Of a stretch of 26,618 nt of DNA, positions 1-7,823 are shown in pieces. How positions within the stretch are numbered: the first letter of the stretch is position 1; each line of letters starts with the position of its first letter. Source of the stretch: an uncultured Sphingobacteriales bacterium (GTDB lineage: Bacteria > Bacteroidota > Bacteroidia > Chitinophagales > Chitinophagaceae); NCBI GenBank assembly GCA_937991535.1, contig CALKHN010000101.1:1-26618 (forward strand), given 5' to 3'. The notes under the pieces were generated by a model. The model worked only from the letters and a program-made list of their open reading frames with translations, was not told the origin of the DNA and made no database searches. The position numbers were made by a program, and so were the translations under genes.

Positions 1-55
1 CACCCTTCACCCTTCACCCTTCACCCTTCACCCTTCACCCTTCACCCTTCACCCT
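1..55. repeat. 7-nt tandem repeat (CACCCTT)n
   Basis: Seven perfect CACCCTT units plus a partial eighth run from the window edge into the stop codon of the esterase gene, so the array may continue to the left. The unit length of 7 nt is shared with degenerate arrays near 12250 and 12350. It is a short tandem repeat and not a CRISPR array, because there are no spacers. Confidence 0.95.
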
Positions 56-936
56 CATTTTCTCCTGAAGCTGTCGCCAATAAATTCAAGCGCATCTGTA
101 ATGCCCGTGCGCCAGTAGGTCCAGTTATGGGCGCCATCCCGGACACGGTATTCGTGGGCTACCAGTTTGGAGCGGAGTGCAATATGCAATAAAGCATTTC
201 CTTTACTTAAAAAATCATCATCACCGCAATCTATCCAGTAACGTACTTTATTCAATTCGGCGCCCGACTTTTTTTCCACTATTCCAAGAATAGAGTTATC
301 AGCCACGGCCTTGTTAAGTCTTGCCTTTCCTTTTAGTCCCTTTCCAAACAGTGGGCCAAGCATACGCTCCCACTGGGCATCCGGCATATTTACCATTTCA
401 TCATCACTAAAAACAGCAGCGCTTAAGGGCGCCGCAGCGGCAAAAAGCTCAGGATATTTTAACGCATAGATGAGGGTGCCGTATCCTCCCATAGAAAGTC
501 CGGCGACCGCACGGTAACTTTTTTCGCTTTTTATGCGGTATGTTTTTTCTATAGCAGGAATAAATTCGGTAATGAAAAAGTCTTCAAACTTTTCTTTGCC
601 ATCATACGAATTGATATACCAGCTCGAATCCGCATCCGGCATTATAATGATCATAGGTGGTATGGTACCATCGGCAATGGCCTTGTCGGCGTAGCGGTTT
701 ACTTCACCAAACTGAAGCCAGCCCGTATTGTTATCGGTATACCCATGCAGCAAATAAACAACGGGGTAACTTCTTTCCGAATGACCATAGTCTGCCGGCA
801 AATAAACGCTGTAATTTACAGACCGCCCCAAAACAGAGCTGGAAACAGCAGCCTGCTCAATTACTTTCCCGGAATGCTGGGCGTACAACAAAGGTCCGGC
901 GCAAAGGAACAGGAACAACAAAAGGTAATGCTTCAT
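55..936 (-). CDS. secreted esterase of the esterase D / feruloyl esterase-like family
   Basis: A 293-residue alpha/beta hydrolase probably exported to the periplasm and hydrolysing ester bonds, perhaps acyl or feruloyl groups on sugars. Residues 1-20 form a signal peptide (hydrophobic LLLFLFLCAGPLLYA, cleavage near AQ). The oxyanion-side motif HGYTDN is at 64-69. The nucleophile elbow GLSMGG puts the catalytic serine at 148. The likely acid lies in CGDDD at 237-241, and the catalytic histidine is H270 in DGAHNW. Length and order of motifs fit the PF00756 esterase family. The start at 936 begins the signal peptide directly. It lies downstream of the lipoprotein gene in the same direction with a 63-nt gap. 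The exact substrate cannot be told from sequence. Confidence 0.9.
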   Translation of the reverse strand: MKHYLLLFLFLCAGPLLYAQHSGKVIEQAAVSSSVLGRSVNYSVYLPADYGHSERSYPVVYLLHGYTDNNTGWLQFGEVNRYADKAIADGTIPPMIIIMPDADSSWYINSYDGKEKFEDFFITEFIPAIEKTYRIKSEKSYRAVAGLSMGGYGTLIYALKYPELFAAAAPLSAAVFSDDEMVNMPDAQWERMLGPLFGKGLKGKARLNKAVADNSILGIVEKKSGAELNKVRYWIDCGDDDFLSKGNALLHIALRSKLVAHEYRVRDGAHNWTYWRTGITDALEFIGDSFRRK

Positions 937-999
937 GTTGGTTGATATTCAAACCTGCATGCCGCAGGTAGGTTTAAAATTTGAAATTTGAAATACTTC

Positions 1000-1548
1000 C
1001 TACTCCGCCGGCGTAAAAGTATAGCTCAATACTCTTTCTTCATAATTGGCCAATGTGTACGCTACAAGCGTACCGTTTTTTCGCGTAAACGTGTAACGGA
1101 ACCGCTCATTGTTTCGCTCTTTTTTATTGGCTTTTCTGAACCATCGCTCCAGATCGAAACGCGTAGTATTGTATATCTGTATTTTTGTTAAGCTCGCGGT
1201 ATTCAGTTTTTTATTTTGATTATCCGTATTGCCCTCCACGGGTTCAAATATCGCCGGGCGGTATAAGAAGCTGCCAACTGTTTGACTGCTGTCGAAAGTT
1301 ACAGTCAGGGTATCTCCCAAATACCCATACACATACCGTTCACCCCGGTCGCTGATATTCTTTTTAGTAGGTTCTCCAAAAAGTCTGACCGTTTCACCTG
1401 GTGTAGTTATTCCCTTTTCCAGCTTACGCACGTCTTCTTCAGCTATGGGATGATATATGGCGAAGGGGGTATTGGCAGGATTATATCGCTTACTACACCC
1501 CGTTAGTATCAAAAGCGCCATAGCAACAGCAGGTAAATGTTTTATCAT
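1000..1548 (-). CDS. SmpA/OmlA (BamE)-like lipoprotein
   Basis: A 182-residue predicted lipoprotein. The N-terminus MIKHLPAVAMALLILTGC is a type II signal peptide with lipobox LTGC, so Cys18 would be acylated. Residues about 38-90 (DVRKLEKGITTPGETVRLFG...RYVYGYLGD) match the pattern of the SmpA/OmlA (BamE-type) fold: a helix, a 'G.t...v...fG.P' turn and strands with aromatic residues. The C-terminal half has no family I recognise. It follows the dehydrogenase small-subunit gene after only 27 nt in the same direction, so the two may share a transcript. It is shorter on conserved features than true BamE, so a role in outer-membrane protein assembly is not implied. It may simply be an envelope lipoprotein using the same fold. 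Confidence 0.72.
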   Translation of the reverse strand: MIKHLPAVAMALLILTGCSKRYNPANTPFAIYHPIAEEDVRKLEKGITTPGETVRLFGEPTKKNISDRGERYVYGYLGDTLTVTFDSSQTVGSFLYRPAIFEPVEGNTDNQNKKLNTASLTKIQIYNTTRFDLERWFRKANKKERNNERFRYTFTRKNGTLVAYTLANYEERVLSYTFTPAE

Positions 1549-1575
1549 AAGAAAGTTATTTATACTTAACGAACA

Positions 1576-2250
1576 TTAAGAATAACTCACACATTCCTTC
1601 AATTCCTTTTCGGTATATGCCAGTCCGTATTGTTTTAGCACATCATCGGGTACCCCGTTCCACTGGTTGGGCTGGTTGCCTTTGTACCCGATGTCTTCAA
1701 TGCCTATTTTAGAAGTATAAAAACCGGTGCAGGTAAGGTTACGCATTAGTGTAAAAAAAGACACGCCCTGCGACATTCCGGGTTTCGCTTTTTTAGGCCA
1801 TGCAATATCTTCCACTACCTGTATGCGCTGGGCCTCATCGCAATCTTTAAATGTTTTTTGAAAACGCTTGTAGCATTCCCTGTCTGTCCAGCGTAAGCCG
1901 CCACGCATAGGCACCTGGTGTCCGGGCATATCTTTTACAATAAATTCAATAAAGTCGGGCACACCGGCATCGGTTGCACTGCCGCTCACTTCATCCTTTG
2001 GAATGATAATATCCGCCAGTATGGCAATGGTTGCCATTTCATGTTCGGTAAAAAATTTCCCGGATACCACATTGTTATAATGTTCTATTTCTTCGGGTTG
2101 CCTGTCGGGCCCTGCGTCGGGCGTGCTGCCCGAACCTGCAGTTACCGCAGTATCTGCCTTTTTTTTATCCGGCAGTTTACAGGCATCAAATAAAACTGTG
2201 GAAGACAGGGAACCCAACCCTATTATTTTCAGTGATTTTCTTCTGTCCAT
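1576..2250 (-). CDS. gluconate 2-dehydrogenase subunit 3 family protein (Tat-exported small subunit)
   Basis: A 224-residue small subunit of a periplasmic FAD (GMC) dehydrogenase. The N-terminus begins MDRRKSLKIIG, a twin-arginine signal (RRxxLK), followed by a short hydrophobic stretch and FDAC, so Cys24 could also be a lipidation site. The body, with 'FTEHEMATIAILADIIIPKD' near 67 and the 'GVPDFIEFIV' segment, is typical of subunit 3 (PF13618). In this family the small subunit carries the Tat signal and brings the folded FAD subunit across the membrane by co-export. The catalytic gene lies 43 nt upstream in the same direction. No cytochrome c subunit is adjacent, so the electron acceptor must be encoded elsewhere or be different. 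Confidence 0.88.
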   Translation of the reverse strand: MDRRKSLKIIGLGSLSSTVLFDACKLPDKKKADTAVTAGSGSTPDAGPDRQPEEIEHYNNVVSGKFFTEHEMATIAILADIIIPKDEVSGSATDAGVPDFIEFIVKDMPGHQVPMRGGLRWTDRECYKRFQKTFKDCDEAQRIQVVEDIAWPKKAKPGMSQGVSFFTLMRNLTCTGFYTSKIGIEDIGYKGNQPNQWNGVPDDVLKQYGLAYTEKELKECVSYS

Positions 2251-2293
2251 ATCTGAATATGTTTATCAATAACGATTTAAAAATATGATGAGA

Positions 2294-4033
2294 TCAGAGG
2301 TTCTGCTTTTTCAGTTCATCAATGATATATTCTGATGCACGCATAGACAATGCGAGTATCGTCCAGGTGATATTTTTATCTGCCTGCGATGTAAAGGCCG
2401 CACCATCCACAACGAACAGGTTCTTGCAGTCATGCGCCTGATTCCATTTGTTGAGCGCCGAGGTTTTAGGGTCTCCCCCCATTCTTGCCGTACCACCCTC
2501 GTGAATGATTTTACCCGGTGATTCCAGTCCGTATTTGTTTTCCGGGCCATCGTTTCCACCCCAGGTAATTACCGCGCCCATATTGTGCATAATCTCTTTA
2601 AAAGTTTCCTTCATGTGTTTGGCCTGCTTCACCTCGTAATCGCTCCATTTTACATTGAACCGCAATACAGGAATACCATATTTATCTACCACAGTTGGAT
2701 CAATTTCACAATAGTTATCGTGTCTTGCCACTGCTTCTCCCCTGCCAGCCATGCCTACACCGGCCCCATAAAAAAAGCGCTGATCTTCTTTTAGGGAAGC
2801 GCCGTATCCACCTGCTTCCTTTTTCTTTCCGTTCACTTCATAAGTACCGTTCTGACTCTCAATACCAAAACCAAAACCATACGAAGGCATGCCCATTCCA
2901 CCCCAGTACTCAATATGGTAACCACGCGGGAAGTCAAGCTTTTTGTTATCACCCCACCAGGGTGAATACACGTGCATGCCTCCAACGCCATCTTCATTGT
3001 ACCGTTTTCTTCCAAAGAGTTTGGGAAGATATCCGCCCAAAGCCGCGCCGGTAGAATCATGCAGATACCTGCCCACCACATCGCTGGAGTTGGCCAACCC
3101 ATTTGGATGCCGTGCAGATTTGGAATTCAGCATCAGCCTCGATGTTTCGCAGGCGCTGGCAGCCAGTATAACTACTTTGCCATTCACCTGGTATTCATTC
3201 ATATCCTCTTTACTGACATAAGATATACCGGTAGCTAATCCCTGGTCGTTGGTTATAACTTCCCGCGCCATGGCATTAGCAACTACATCCACATTTCCTG
3301 TAGCAAGCGCCGGGTTTACCAGCACGGAGCCGGAAGAGAAATCGGCGTAGTACTGGCAGGATCTTGAACATTGCCCGCAATACACGCAAATACCTCTTTC
3401 GTTGTTAATGGTTTTGGTAAGCATAGAAAGCCGGCCCGGTATTACAGGTACACCCGACCTGACAGCCGCATCTTTTATAAAAAGTTCGTGCAGCCTGGGT
3501 TTGGGAGGCGGCAGGAAAAATCCATCGGGGTCATTCTCCAATCCTTCATTGGTGCCAAATACGCCGATGAGTTTATCTACCCTGTCGTAAAACGGTTTAA
3601 TGTCTTCATACCCTATTGGCCAATCTTCACCCAATCCGTCAATGCTTCTTCTTTTAAAATCTTTGGGGCCAAAACGCAGGGAGATGCGTCCCCAGTGGTT
3701 GGTTCTTCCGCCCATCATACGAGCCCTGAACCAATCCCATTCCGTTCCGGATGCTTTGGTATAGGGTTCTCCTTCAATGTCCCACCCACCGTAGCAGGCG
3801 TCAAAATCACCAAAAGGCCGGTATTTTGTGCTGGAACCGCGCCGGGGCGATTCGTAGGGCCATTTAAACTGTGTAACATTTTTTTTAGGGTCAAAAAGGG
3901 CGCCGGCTTCCAGCAGGCAAACTTTAACACCCGCATTGGCCAGCATATAAGCAGCCATTCCTCCGCCAGCTCCGGAGCCTACAATAACCACATCGTAATT
4001 TTTGGGGTTTGTCTTAATTTGAAAATCTCCCAT
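2294..4033 (-). CDS. GMC family oxidoreductase, FAD-binding catalytic subunit of a sugar/sugar-acid dehydrogenase
   Basis: A 579-residue flavoenzyme. The dinucleotide-binding motif GSGAGGG is at 19-25, followed by LLEAG at 40-44. The GMC signature region GTEWDWFRARMMGGRTNHWG lies at 96-115. The C-terminal HEGGTARMG starts at His511, and Asn554 (DKNITWT) is in the position of the usual His/Asn catalytic pair. Cysteines 216, 219, 222 and 226 (CVYCGQCSRSC) form a cluster comparable to the iron-sulfur ligands described in FAD-dependent glucose dehydrogenase catalytic subunits. There is no signal peptide, as expected if the protein is exported with the Tat-signal partner encoded just downstream. 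The substrate may be a sugar, a glycoside (3-dehydrogenase type) or gluconate; a divergent gluconokinase-like gene hints at sugar-acid metabolism. Confidence 0.9.
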   Translation of the reverse strand: MGDFQIKTNPKNYDVVIVGSGAGGGMAAYMLANAGVKVCLLEAGALFDPKKNVTQFKWPYESPRRGSSTKYRPFGDFDACYGGWDIEGEPYTKASGTEWDWFRARMMGGRTNHWGRISLRFGPKDFKRRSIDGLGEDWPIGYEDIKPFYDRVDKLIGVFGTNEGLENDPDGFFLPPPKPRLHELFIKDAAVRSGVPVIPGRLSMLTKTINNERGICVYCGQCSRSCQYYADFSSGSVLVNPALATGNVDVVANAMAREVITNDQGLATGISYVSKEDMNEYQVNGKVVILAASACETSRLMLNSKSARHPNGLANSSDVVGRYLHDSTGAALGGYLPKLFGRKRYNEDGVGGMHVYSPWWGDNKKLDFPRGYHIEYWGGMGMPSYGFGFGIESQNGTYEVNGKKKEAGGYGASLKEDQRFFYGAGVGMAGRGEAVARHDNYCEIDPTVVDKYGIPVLRFNVKWSDYEVKQAKHMKETFKEIMHNMGAVITWGGNDGPENKYGLESPGKIIHEGGTARMGGDPKTSALNKWNQAHDCKNLFVVDGAAFTSQADKNITWTILALSMRASEYIIDELKKQNL

Positions 4034-4193
4034 ACAATAATCTGAATTAAAAAAGTTCTTTAATAGTGAATCCTAAATGTAGCATTTTATCTAAAATGAA
4101 AGTCGTTTTTTGTCTCTGTATAATTTATAATTACCGGTATTTTGGTGAGATGAAGGCCAGACAACTTAATTTTATTGCAATACAAATTGAAAT
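4034..4193. promoter_or_regulatory. divergent promoter region between the GMC operon and the FGGY kinase gene
   Basis: A 160-nt A+T-rich spacer separates two divergently oriented genes and must hold promoters for both. A TTTG at 4109-4112 and a TATTTTGG at 4138-4145 loosely resemble the Bacteroidota -33 TTTG and -7 TAnnTTTG elements upstream of the kinase, but the spacing is too long. No exact site is claimed. No strong ribosome binding site precedes the kinase ATG at 4194. Confidence 0.35.
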
Positions 4194-5687
4194 ATGTCAA
4201 TAATAATTGGTGCAGATATAGGAACGTCAAATATAAAGGTTATTGCATTCAAAAATAATAATGAAGTACTGCTATCCGAAATATGCCCGTGTACTACAAT
4301 GCAACCCACTTCCGAAAAAGTAGAACAGGATCCCGAACCGGTATTACAATCGGTTAACGGTATACTGAAAAAAATAATATCAAAGCTGAAAGGAGAAACC
4401 ATTACGGGTATTTGTTTCAGTACTGCCATGCACAGTATTATAGCCATGGATGAAAATAACAAGCCATTAACCCATGCTATTTTGTGGGGCGATACCAGGA
4501 GCGGCAGGCAGGCAAACCGTTTAAAGGAAGCGGGAATAGCTGAAAAATTATACCAGCAAACCGGAGTGCCTGTACACCCGGCATTACCACTGTGTAAAAT
4601 AATGTGGGTGAAAGAAAATTTGCCTGAAATATTTAGCCGTACGCATAAATTCATTTCGCTGAAAGAATTTATTTTTTTCAACTGGTTTGGGAAATACATT
4701 GTTGATCATTCTATTGCCGGCGCCACGGGCATGCAGGATATACATAGTTTACGGTGGAGTGAAGCAGCATTGCAAATTGCCGGTATAGAAGCAGAACAGC
4801 TTTCACAAATTGTGCCCGTTACACACACCGAAAGCGAACTGAACCCTTTGTATAAAAAATATTTCGGTATAGAAAATATGCCTTTTGTTATTGGCTCAAG
4901 CGACGGCTGCCTGGCCAATACAGGCAGTGGTGTTTTTGATGCCGGTGAAGCCGCATTAACCATCGGCACCAGCGGGGCCGTACGCACAACCATTTCCACT
5001 CCTGCACTCAATAAGGAACCCACTTTGTTTTGCTACCCGCTGTTAAAGGATCTTTTTATAAAGGGAGGGGCAGTAAACAACGGTGGATATGTATTGCAGT
5101 GGTTTGCTGAAAGTTTTATGGACCACAAATTACAATCCGAAAGCGATTATGCATTACTGGTACAACAGGCACAATCTGTGGATGCCGGTGCAGGAGGACT
5201 GATATTTTTACCTTACCTGCAGGGCGAACGGGCGCCAATTTGGGATGCCGCCGCAAGAGGCGTTTTTTTTGGTATGAACAATTTACATCGCCAGCCTCAT
5301 TTTATTCGTGCAGTATTAGAAGGAATAAGTTATGCTTTGTATGATGTTTTTTGTGAGCTCACTACATACCATGATCCCATTAAAACGATATATGCCAGCG
5401 GAGGATTTGTGCAATCAGACTTTTGGGTTCAAATGGTGGCAGATATATTCAATAAAGAACTGGTGGTTAACGACCAGGCGGATGCCTCAGCTATCGGCGC
5501 CGCTATGCTGGGATCCTATGCAACAGGTTTATCGAAAAACTTCAACGTCATGCCCCAGTCCTCTAAAACCGGTAAAAGGTTTTATCCCGACGTTGAAAAG
5601 CATAAAAGGTATATGCGGCAGTTCGCTATTTTCCGTTCGCTGTACCTGGCGCTGGAAAAAGAGTTTCCTAAATTGGCATACCTGTGA
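4194..5687 (+). CDS. gntK: FGGY-family carbohydrate kinase, gluconokinase-like
   Basis: A 497-residue cytoplasmic sugar kinase, probably phosphorylating gluconate to 6-phosphogluconate with ATP. The N-terminal phosphate-binding loop GADIGTSNIK is at 6-15. The catalytic-base region IGSSDGCLANTGSG has Asp237, and the C-terminal adenosine-binding segment ASGGFVQSDFW has its glycines at 403-404. 'PLCKIMWVKENLPEIFSR' at 132-149 resembles gluconate kinases of this family more than xylulokinases. It diverges from the GMC dehydrogenase operon. The stop codon lies inside the left arm of an inverted repeat (5676-5732). Xylulokinase or L-xylulose/keto-sugar kinase activity is the main alternative. Confidence 0.85.
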   Translation: MSIIIGADIGTSNIKVIAFKNNNEVLLSEICPCTTMQPTSEKVEQDPEPVLQSVNGILKKIISKLKGETITGICFSTAMHSIIAMDENNKPLTHAILWGDTRSGRQANRLKEAGIAEKLYQQTGVPVHPALPLCKIMWVKENLPEIFSRTHKFISLKEFIFFNWFGKYIVDHSIAGATGMQDIHSLRWSEAALQIAGIEAEQLSQIVPVTHTESELNPLYKKYFGIENMPFVIGSSDGCLANTGSGVFDAGEAALTIGTSGAVRTTISTPALNKEPTLFCYPLLKDLFIKGGAVNNGGYVLQWFAESFMDHKLQSESDYALLVQQAQSVDAGAGGLIFLPYLQGERAPIWDAAARGVFFGMNNLHRQPHFIRAVLEGISYALYDVFCELTTYHDPIKTIYASGGFVQSDFWVQMVADIFNKELVVNDQADASAIGAAMLGSYATGLSKNFNVMPQSSKTGKRFYPDVEKHKRYMRQFAIFRSLYLALEKEFPKLAYL

Positions 5688-5732
5688 GATTTGCCGCACA
5701 GGTTTGCAGCCCTGCAAATCTCACAGGTATGC
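5676..5732. terminator. 19-bp perfect inverted repeat between convergent genes
   Basis: GCATACCTGTGAGATTTGC at 5676-5694 is exactly repeated in inverse at 5714-5732, leaving a 19-nt loop. A third, partial copy of the arm (CCTCACAGGT) follows at 5743-5752. It sits at the meeting point of the kinase (ending 5687) and the cysteine desulfurase (ending 5745) and could end transcription from both sides. A T-run at 5762-5769 lies further downstream for the plus strand. Such ACCTGTGAGG-type palindromes may also be dispersed repeats. Confidence 0.6.
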
Positions 5733-5744
5733 GCTGGGCAAGCC

Positions 5745-6890
5745 TCACAGGTCTGCTGCAATTTTTTTTACCGTATCAATGGTATATTCAATTTCTTCCC
5801 CCGTGGTAAATCTTCCCAGACCAAACCGGATGGAACTTTTGGCAACATCATCCGCTACACCCATCGCCTTAAGTACATGCGACGGTTCGGGATTGGCGGA
5901 AGTGCAGGCAGAGCCGGAGGATACCGCTATGGTACGACTGATTTCCGTAAGCAACCTGCCGCCCGGAATTCCCGCAAAAGATAAATTGGTTACGTTAGGC
6001 AAGCGGTGCGTTGAATTTCCATTTACATTAATGTTATTTAACTGTATTAGATTTTTTTCCAGCTCGTCTCTTAACCCACTGATGCGTTTGGATTCTTCAT
6101 TCATTTTTTGCATGCCCAGCGCACAGCATTTGCCTAATGCAACTATGCCGGGCACATTCAGCGTTCCGCTGCGCATGCCTTTTTCGTGGCCGCCGCCATC
6201 TATCTGCGCCGCCAGCCGAACCCGGGGATTCTTCCTGCGCACATATAAAGCGCCTGTGCCTTTGGGACCGTATATTTTATGTGCCGACAGGCAGAGCATA
6301 TCAATATTATCGCCCTGTACATCAACAGGTATTTTCCCTACAGCCTGCGTGGCATCTGTAAAAAAAAGAATACCATGCGCTTTAGCGAGCGCGCCTATTG
6401 CTTTAACCGGCTGCAACACGCCCGTTTCATTGTTGGCCATCATAATGCTGATGAGGATCGTGTTGGGCCGTATAGCCGTTTTTAACAGATTCAAATCAAC
6501 TGTTCCATCACTATTCACCGGCAGGTAAGTTACTTCCGCACCTGATTTTTCCAAATGCTTGCAGGTATCCAGTACAGCTTTGTGTTCGGTAAGGCAGGTT
6601 ATCATGTGGTTGCCTTTTGTGGCATACATTTCATATGCACCTTTCAAAGCCAGGTTGATGGCTTCGGTAGCGCCGGAGGTAAAAACAATTTCAGCAGGTT
6701 CCGCATGTATTAATTGCGCCACCTGTTCCCGCGCCAGGGTTACCGCTTCTTCGGCTACCCATCCAAAGCTATGGTTGCGGCTGGCAGCATTGCCAAAATG
6801 CTCCGTAAAATAAGGGAGCATGGTTTCCAGCACCTCCGGATCAACCGGTGTGGTGGCGTTGTTGTCTAAATATATGGGGAGCTTTAACAT
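5745..6890 (-). CDS. iscS: cysteine desulfurase (NifS/IscS type)
   Basis: A 381-residue PLP enzyme that takes sulfur from cysteine for Fe-S cluster and thio-cofactor synthesis. The N-terminus YLDNNATTP at 7-15 is the family hallmark. His103 (TEHKAV) stacks on PLP, and Asp179 and Gln182 (TDATQAVG) contact it. Lys205 in SAHKIYGPKG is the Schiff-base lysine. The catalytic Cys329 lies in SSGSACTSANPEPSHVL, the long-loop arrangement of class I (IscS/NifS) enzymes. The end R-F-G-L-G-R-F-T-T is typical. Length is close to the class I norm (about 380-400). No scaffold (IscU) gene is adjacent; the gene stands alone, converging on the kinase. Start at 6890 gives the usual short lead before the first motif. 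Confidence 0.95.
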   Translation of the reverse strand: MLKLPIYLDNNATTPVDPEVLETMLPYFTEHFGNAASRNHSFGWVAEEAVTLAREQVAQLIHAEPAEIVFTSGATEAINLALKGAYEMYATKGNHMITCLTEHKAVLDTCKHLEKSGAEVTYLPVNSDGTVDLNLLKTAIRPNTILISIMMANNETGVLQPVKAIGALAKAHGILFFTDATQAVGKIPVDVQGDNIDMLCLSAHKIYGPKGTGALYVRRKNPRVRLAAQIDGGGHEKGMRSGTLNVPGIVALGKCCALGMQKMNEESKRISGLRDELEKNLIQLNNINVNGNSTHRLPNVTNLSFAGIPGGRLLTEISRTIAVSSGSACTSANPEPSHVLKAMGVADDVAKSSIRFGLGRFTTGEEIEYTIDTVKKIAADL

Positions 6891-7098
6891 GGCTTATACA
6901 ATGGAAGTTCAAAATTACCTGAAATAAAAAGAATAGGATGAATGTGGAGGTGTGGGAAATTTGAAAGTTTGAAAATGTCCGCCGGCTGAATAAGCGGGCG
7001 GGATATATGAGAATTCAATAATTTGAGAAAAGAATAAGTAAAAGCGCAAACACTATTAGAAAAAGAGGTTCCATTTTATTTACTTTTTATTTTTTCTT

Positions 7099-7167
7099 TT
7101 ACTTTTTCTCTTGAAAGAAAAAGTAACAAAAAGTTCAAGCACGGATGAGGATACAACACATCCGTGC
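7099..7167. repeat. two-hairpin element, copy 1
   Basis: A first A+T-rich hairpin (TTACTTTTTC at 7099-7108 pairing with GAAAAAGTAA at 7117-7126) is followed by CAAAAAG and then a second hairpin (GCACGGATG at 7139-7147 with CATCCGTGC at 7159-7167). The same layout, with a similar first stem but an unrelated second stem, occurs at 26469-26535. It may act as a terminator or be a dispersed repeat. Confidence 0.7.
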
Positions 7168-7372
7168 ACACGTCTGGATTTAGCTATGGTACTGCTGTAG
7201 TTTCAGCTATTTATCCCTGATAAATATACAAAACACCTGAACTATTATTATTTTACCAGATTTATAGCTTCCCAACTACCATTTTACTTAACACACAAAG
7301 TTAAGTCACCATAATGCTTTGCAACTTACCTACCTTATCTATTTGAAAATGTGAAAATTAATACCCAATGAA

Positions 7373-7552
7373 TTATTTTATTTCGTACACTACTTTTGCA
7401 AAAGTGGGGATACTTATGTCCATGTGCCTGGATGACGGAAATACCTCGGCGATCAACTTAATGCTCTTATACTTTTGTAAGGTTTTAATAAGGTATTGAT
7501 CTGTTTGTGTAGAAGCTGCCGTATACAATGAGCACAATAGAACCGTAAGACT
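7373..7552 (-). pseudogene. possible small exported protein with a broken start
   Basis: On the minus strand an open frame of 59 codons ends at 7373. It begins right after a stop at 7553-7555 and has no ATG. It reads as a signal-peptide-like start (LTVLLCSLYTAAST) followed by a hydrophilic tail ending FAKVVYEIK. An ATG at 7560 in a different frame gives MLKVL, so a single frameshift near 7545-7552 would rebuild MLKVL-TVLLCSLYTAAS. I do not recognise the family. It may be a recent pseudogene, a sequencing error, or a chance open frame. Confidence 0.25.
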
Positions 7553-7770
7553 TTAAGCATAATCAGGCAACGCGGCAATATCCGCGCCGGAAGAAGGGAA
7601 TGACACTGAATTTCACAGGCTGAGAATCAACCGTTCAGAAGCATTATTAGCAATCATAAACAACTGCAGCAAAAATGGATGCTTCCTTCGTCAGCATGAC
7701 AGGCAATAGTATGCGGCTGAACTGTAGCCAAAAGCAAAACTATATTCAACAGTCTGTAATGCCCAGCCTG

Positions 7771-7784
7771 CCCGCCGCGGCGGG
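7771..7784. repeat. 14-bp GC palindrome, copy 1 (CCCGCCGCGGCGGG)
   Basis: A perfect 14-bp palindrome in an A+T-rich spacer. It matches two others at 10012-10025 and 12150-12163 in the pattern NCCGCCRYGGCGGN. It may be part of a REP-like dispersed element. Confidence 0.6.
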
Positions 7785-7823
7785 GAATGAAGCATCTGTA
7801 TAGAACTTGTATCTTGTCATTTA

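Larger units (their letters stand above)
6891..7823. other. gene-poor spacer of about 930 nt
   Basis: This stretch holds no well-supported gene. It contains an imperfect GC-rich hairpin (6978-7003, CCGCC...GGCGG), the two-hairpin element at 7099-7167, a possibly frameshifted small ORF on the minus strand (7373-7552), text of the 'GGATGCTTCCTTCGTCAGCATGACAGG' type often seen in spacers of this phylum, and a 14-bp palindrome at 7771-7784. The promoter of the cysteine desulfurase must lie in its left end. Confidence 0.6.

Noticed and set aside
1..55. CRISPR array
   Set aside because: The repeats are 7 nt with no spacers, and there are no cas genes.
3371..4045. A 224-codon plus-strand open frame opposite the GMC gene
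   Set aside because: It is antisense to the FAD-binding half of an intact GMC gene and shows no family features.
5332..6528. A 398-codon plus-strand open frame across the kinase end and iscS
   Set aside because: It overlaps two well-supported genes in the wrong frame or strand, and its translation is cysteine/serine/proline-rich with no domain.
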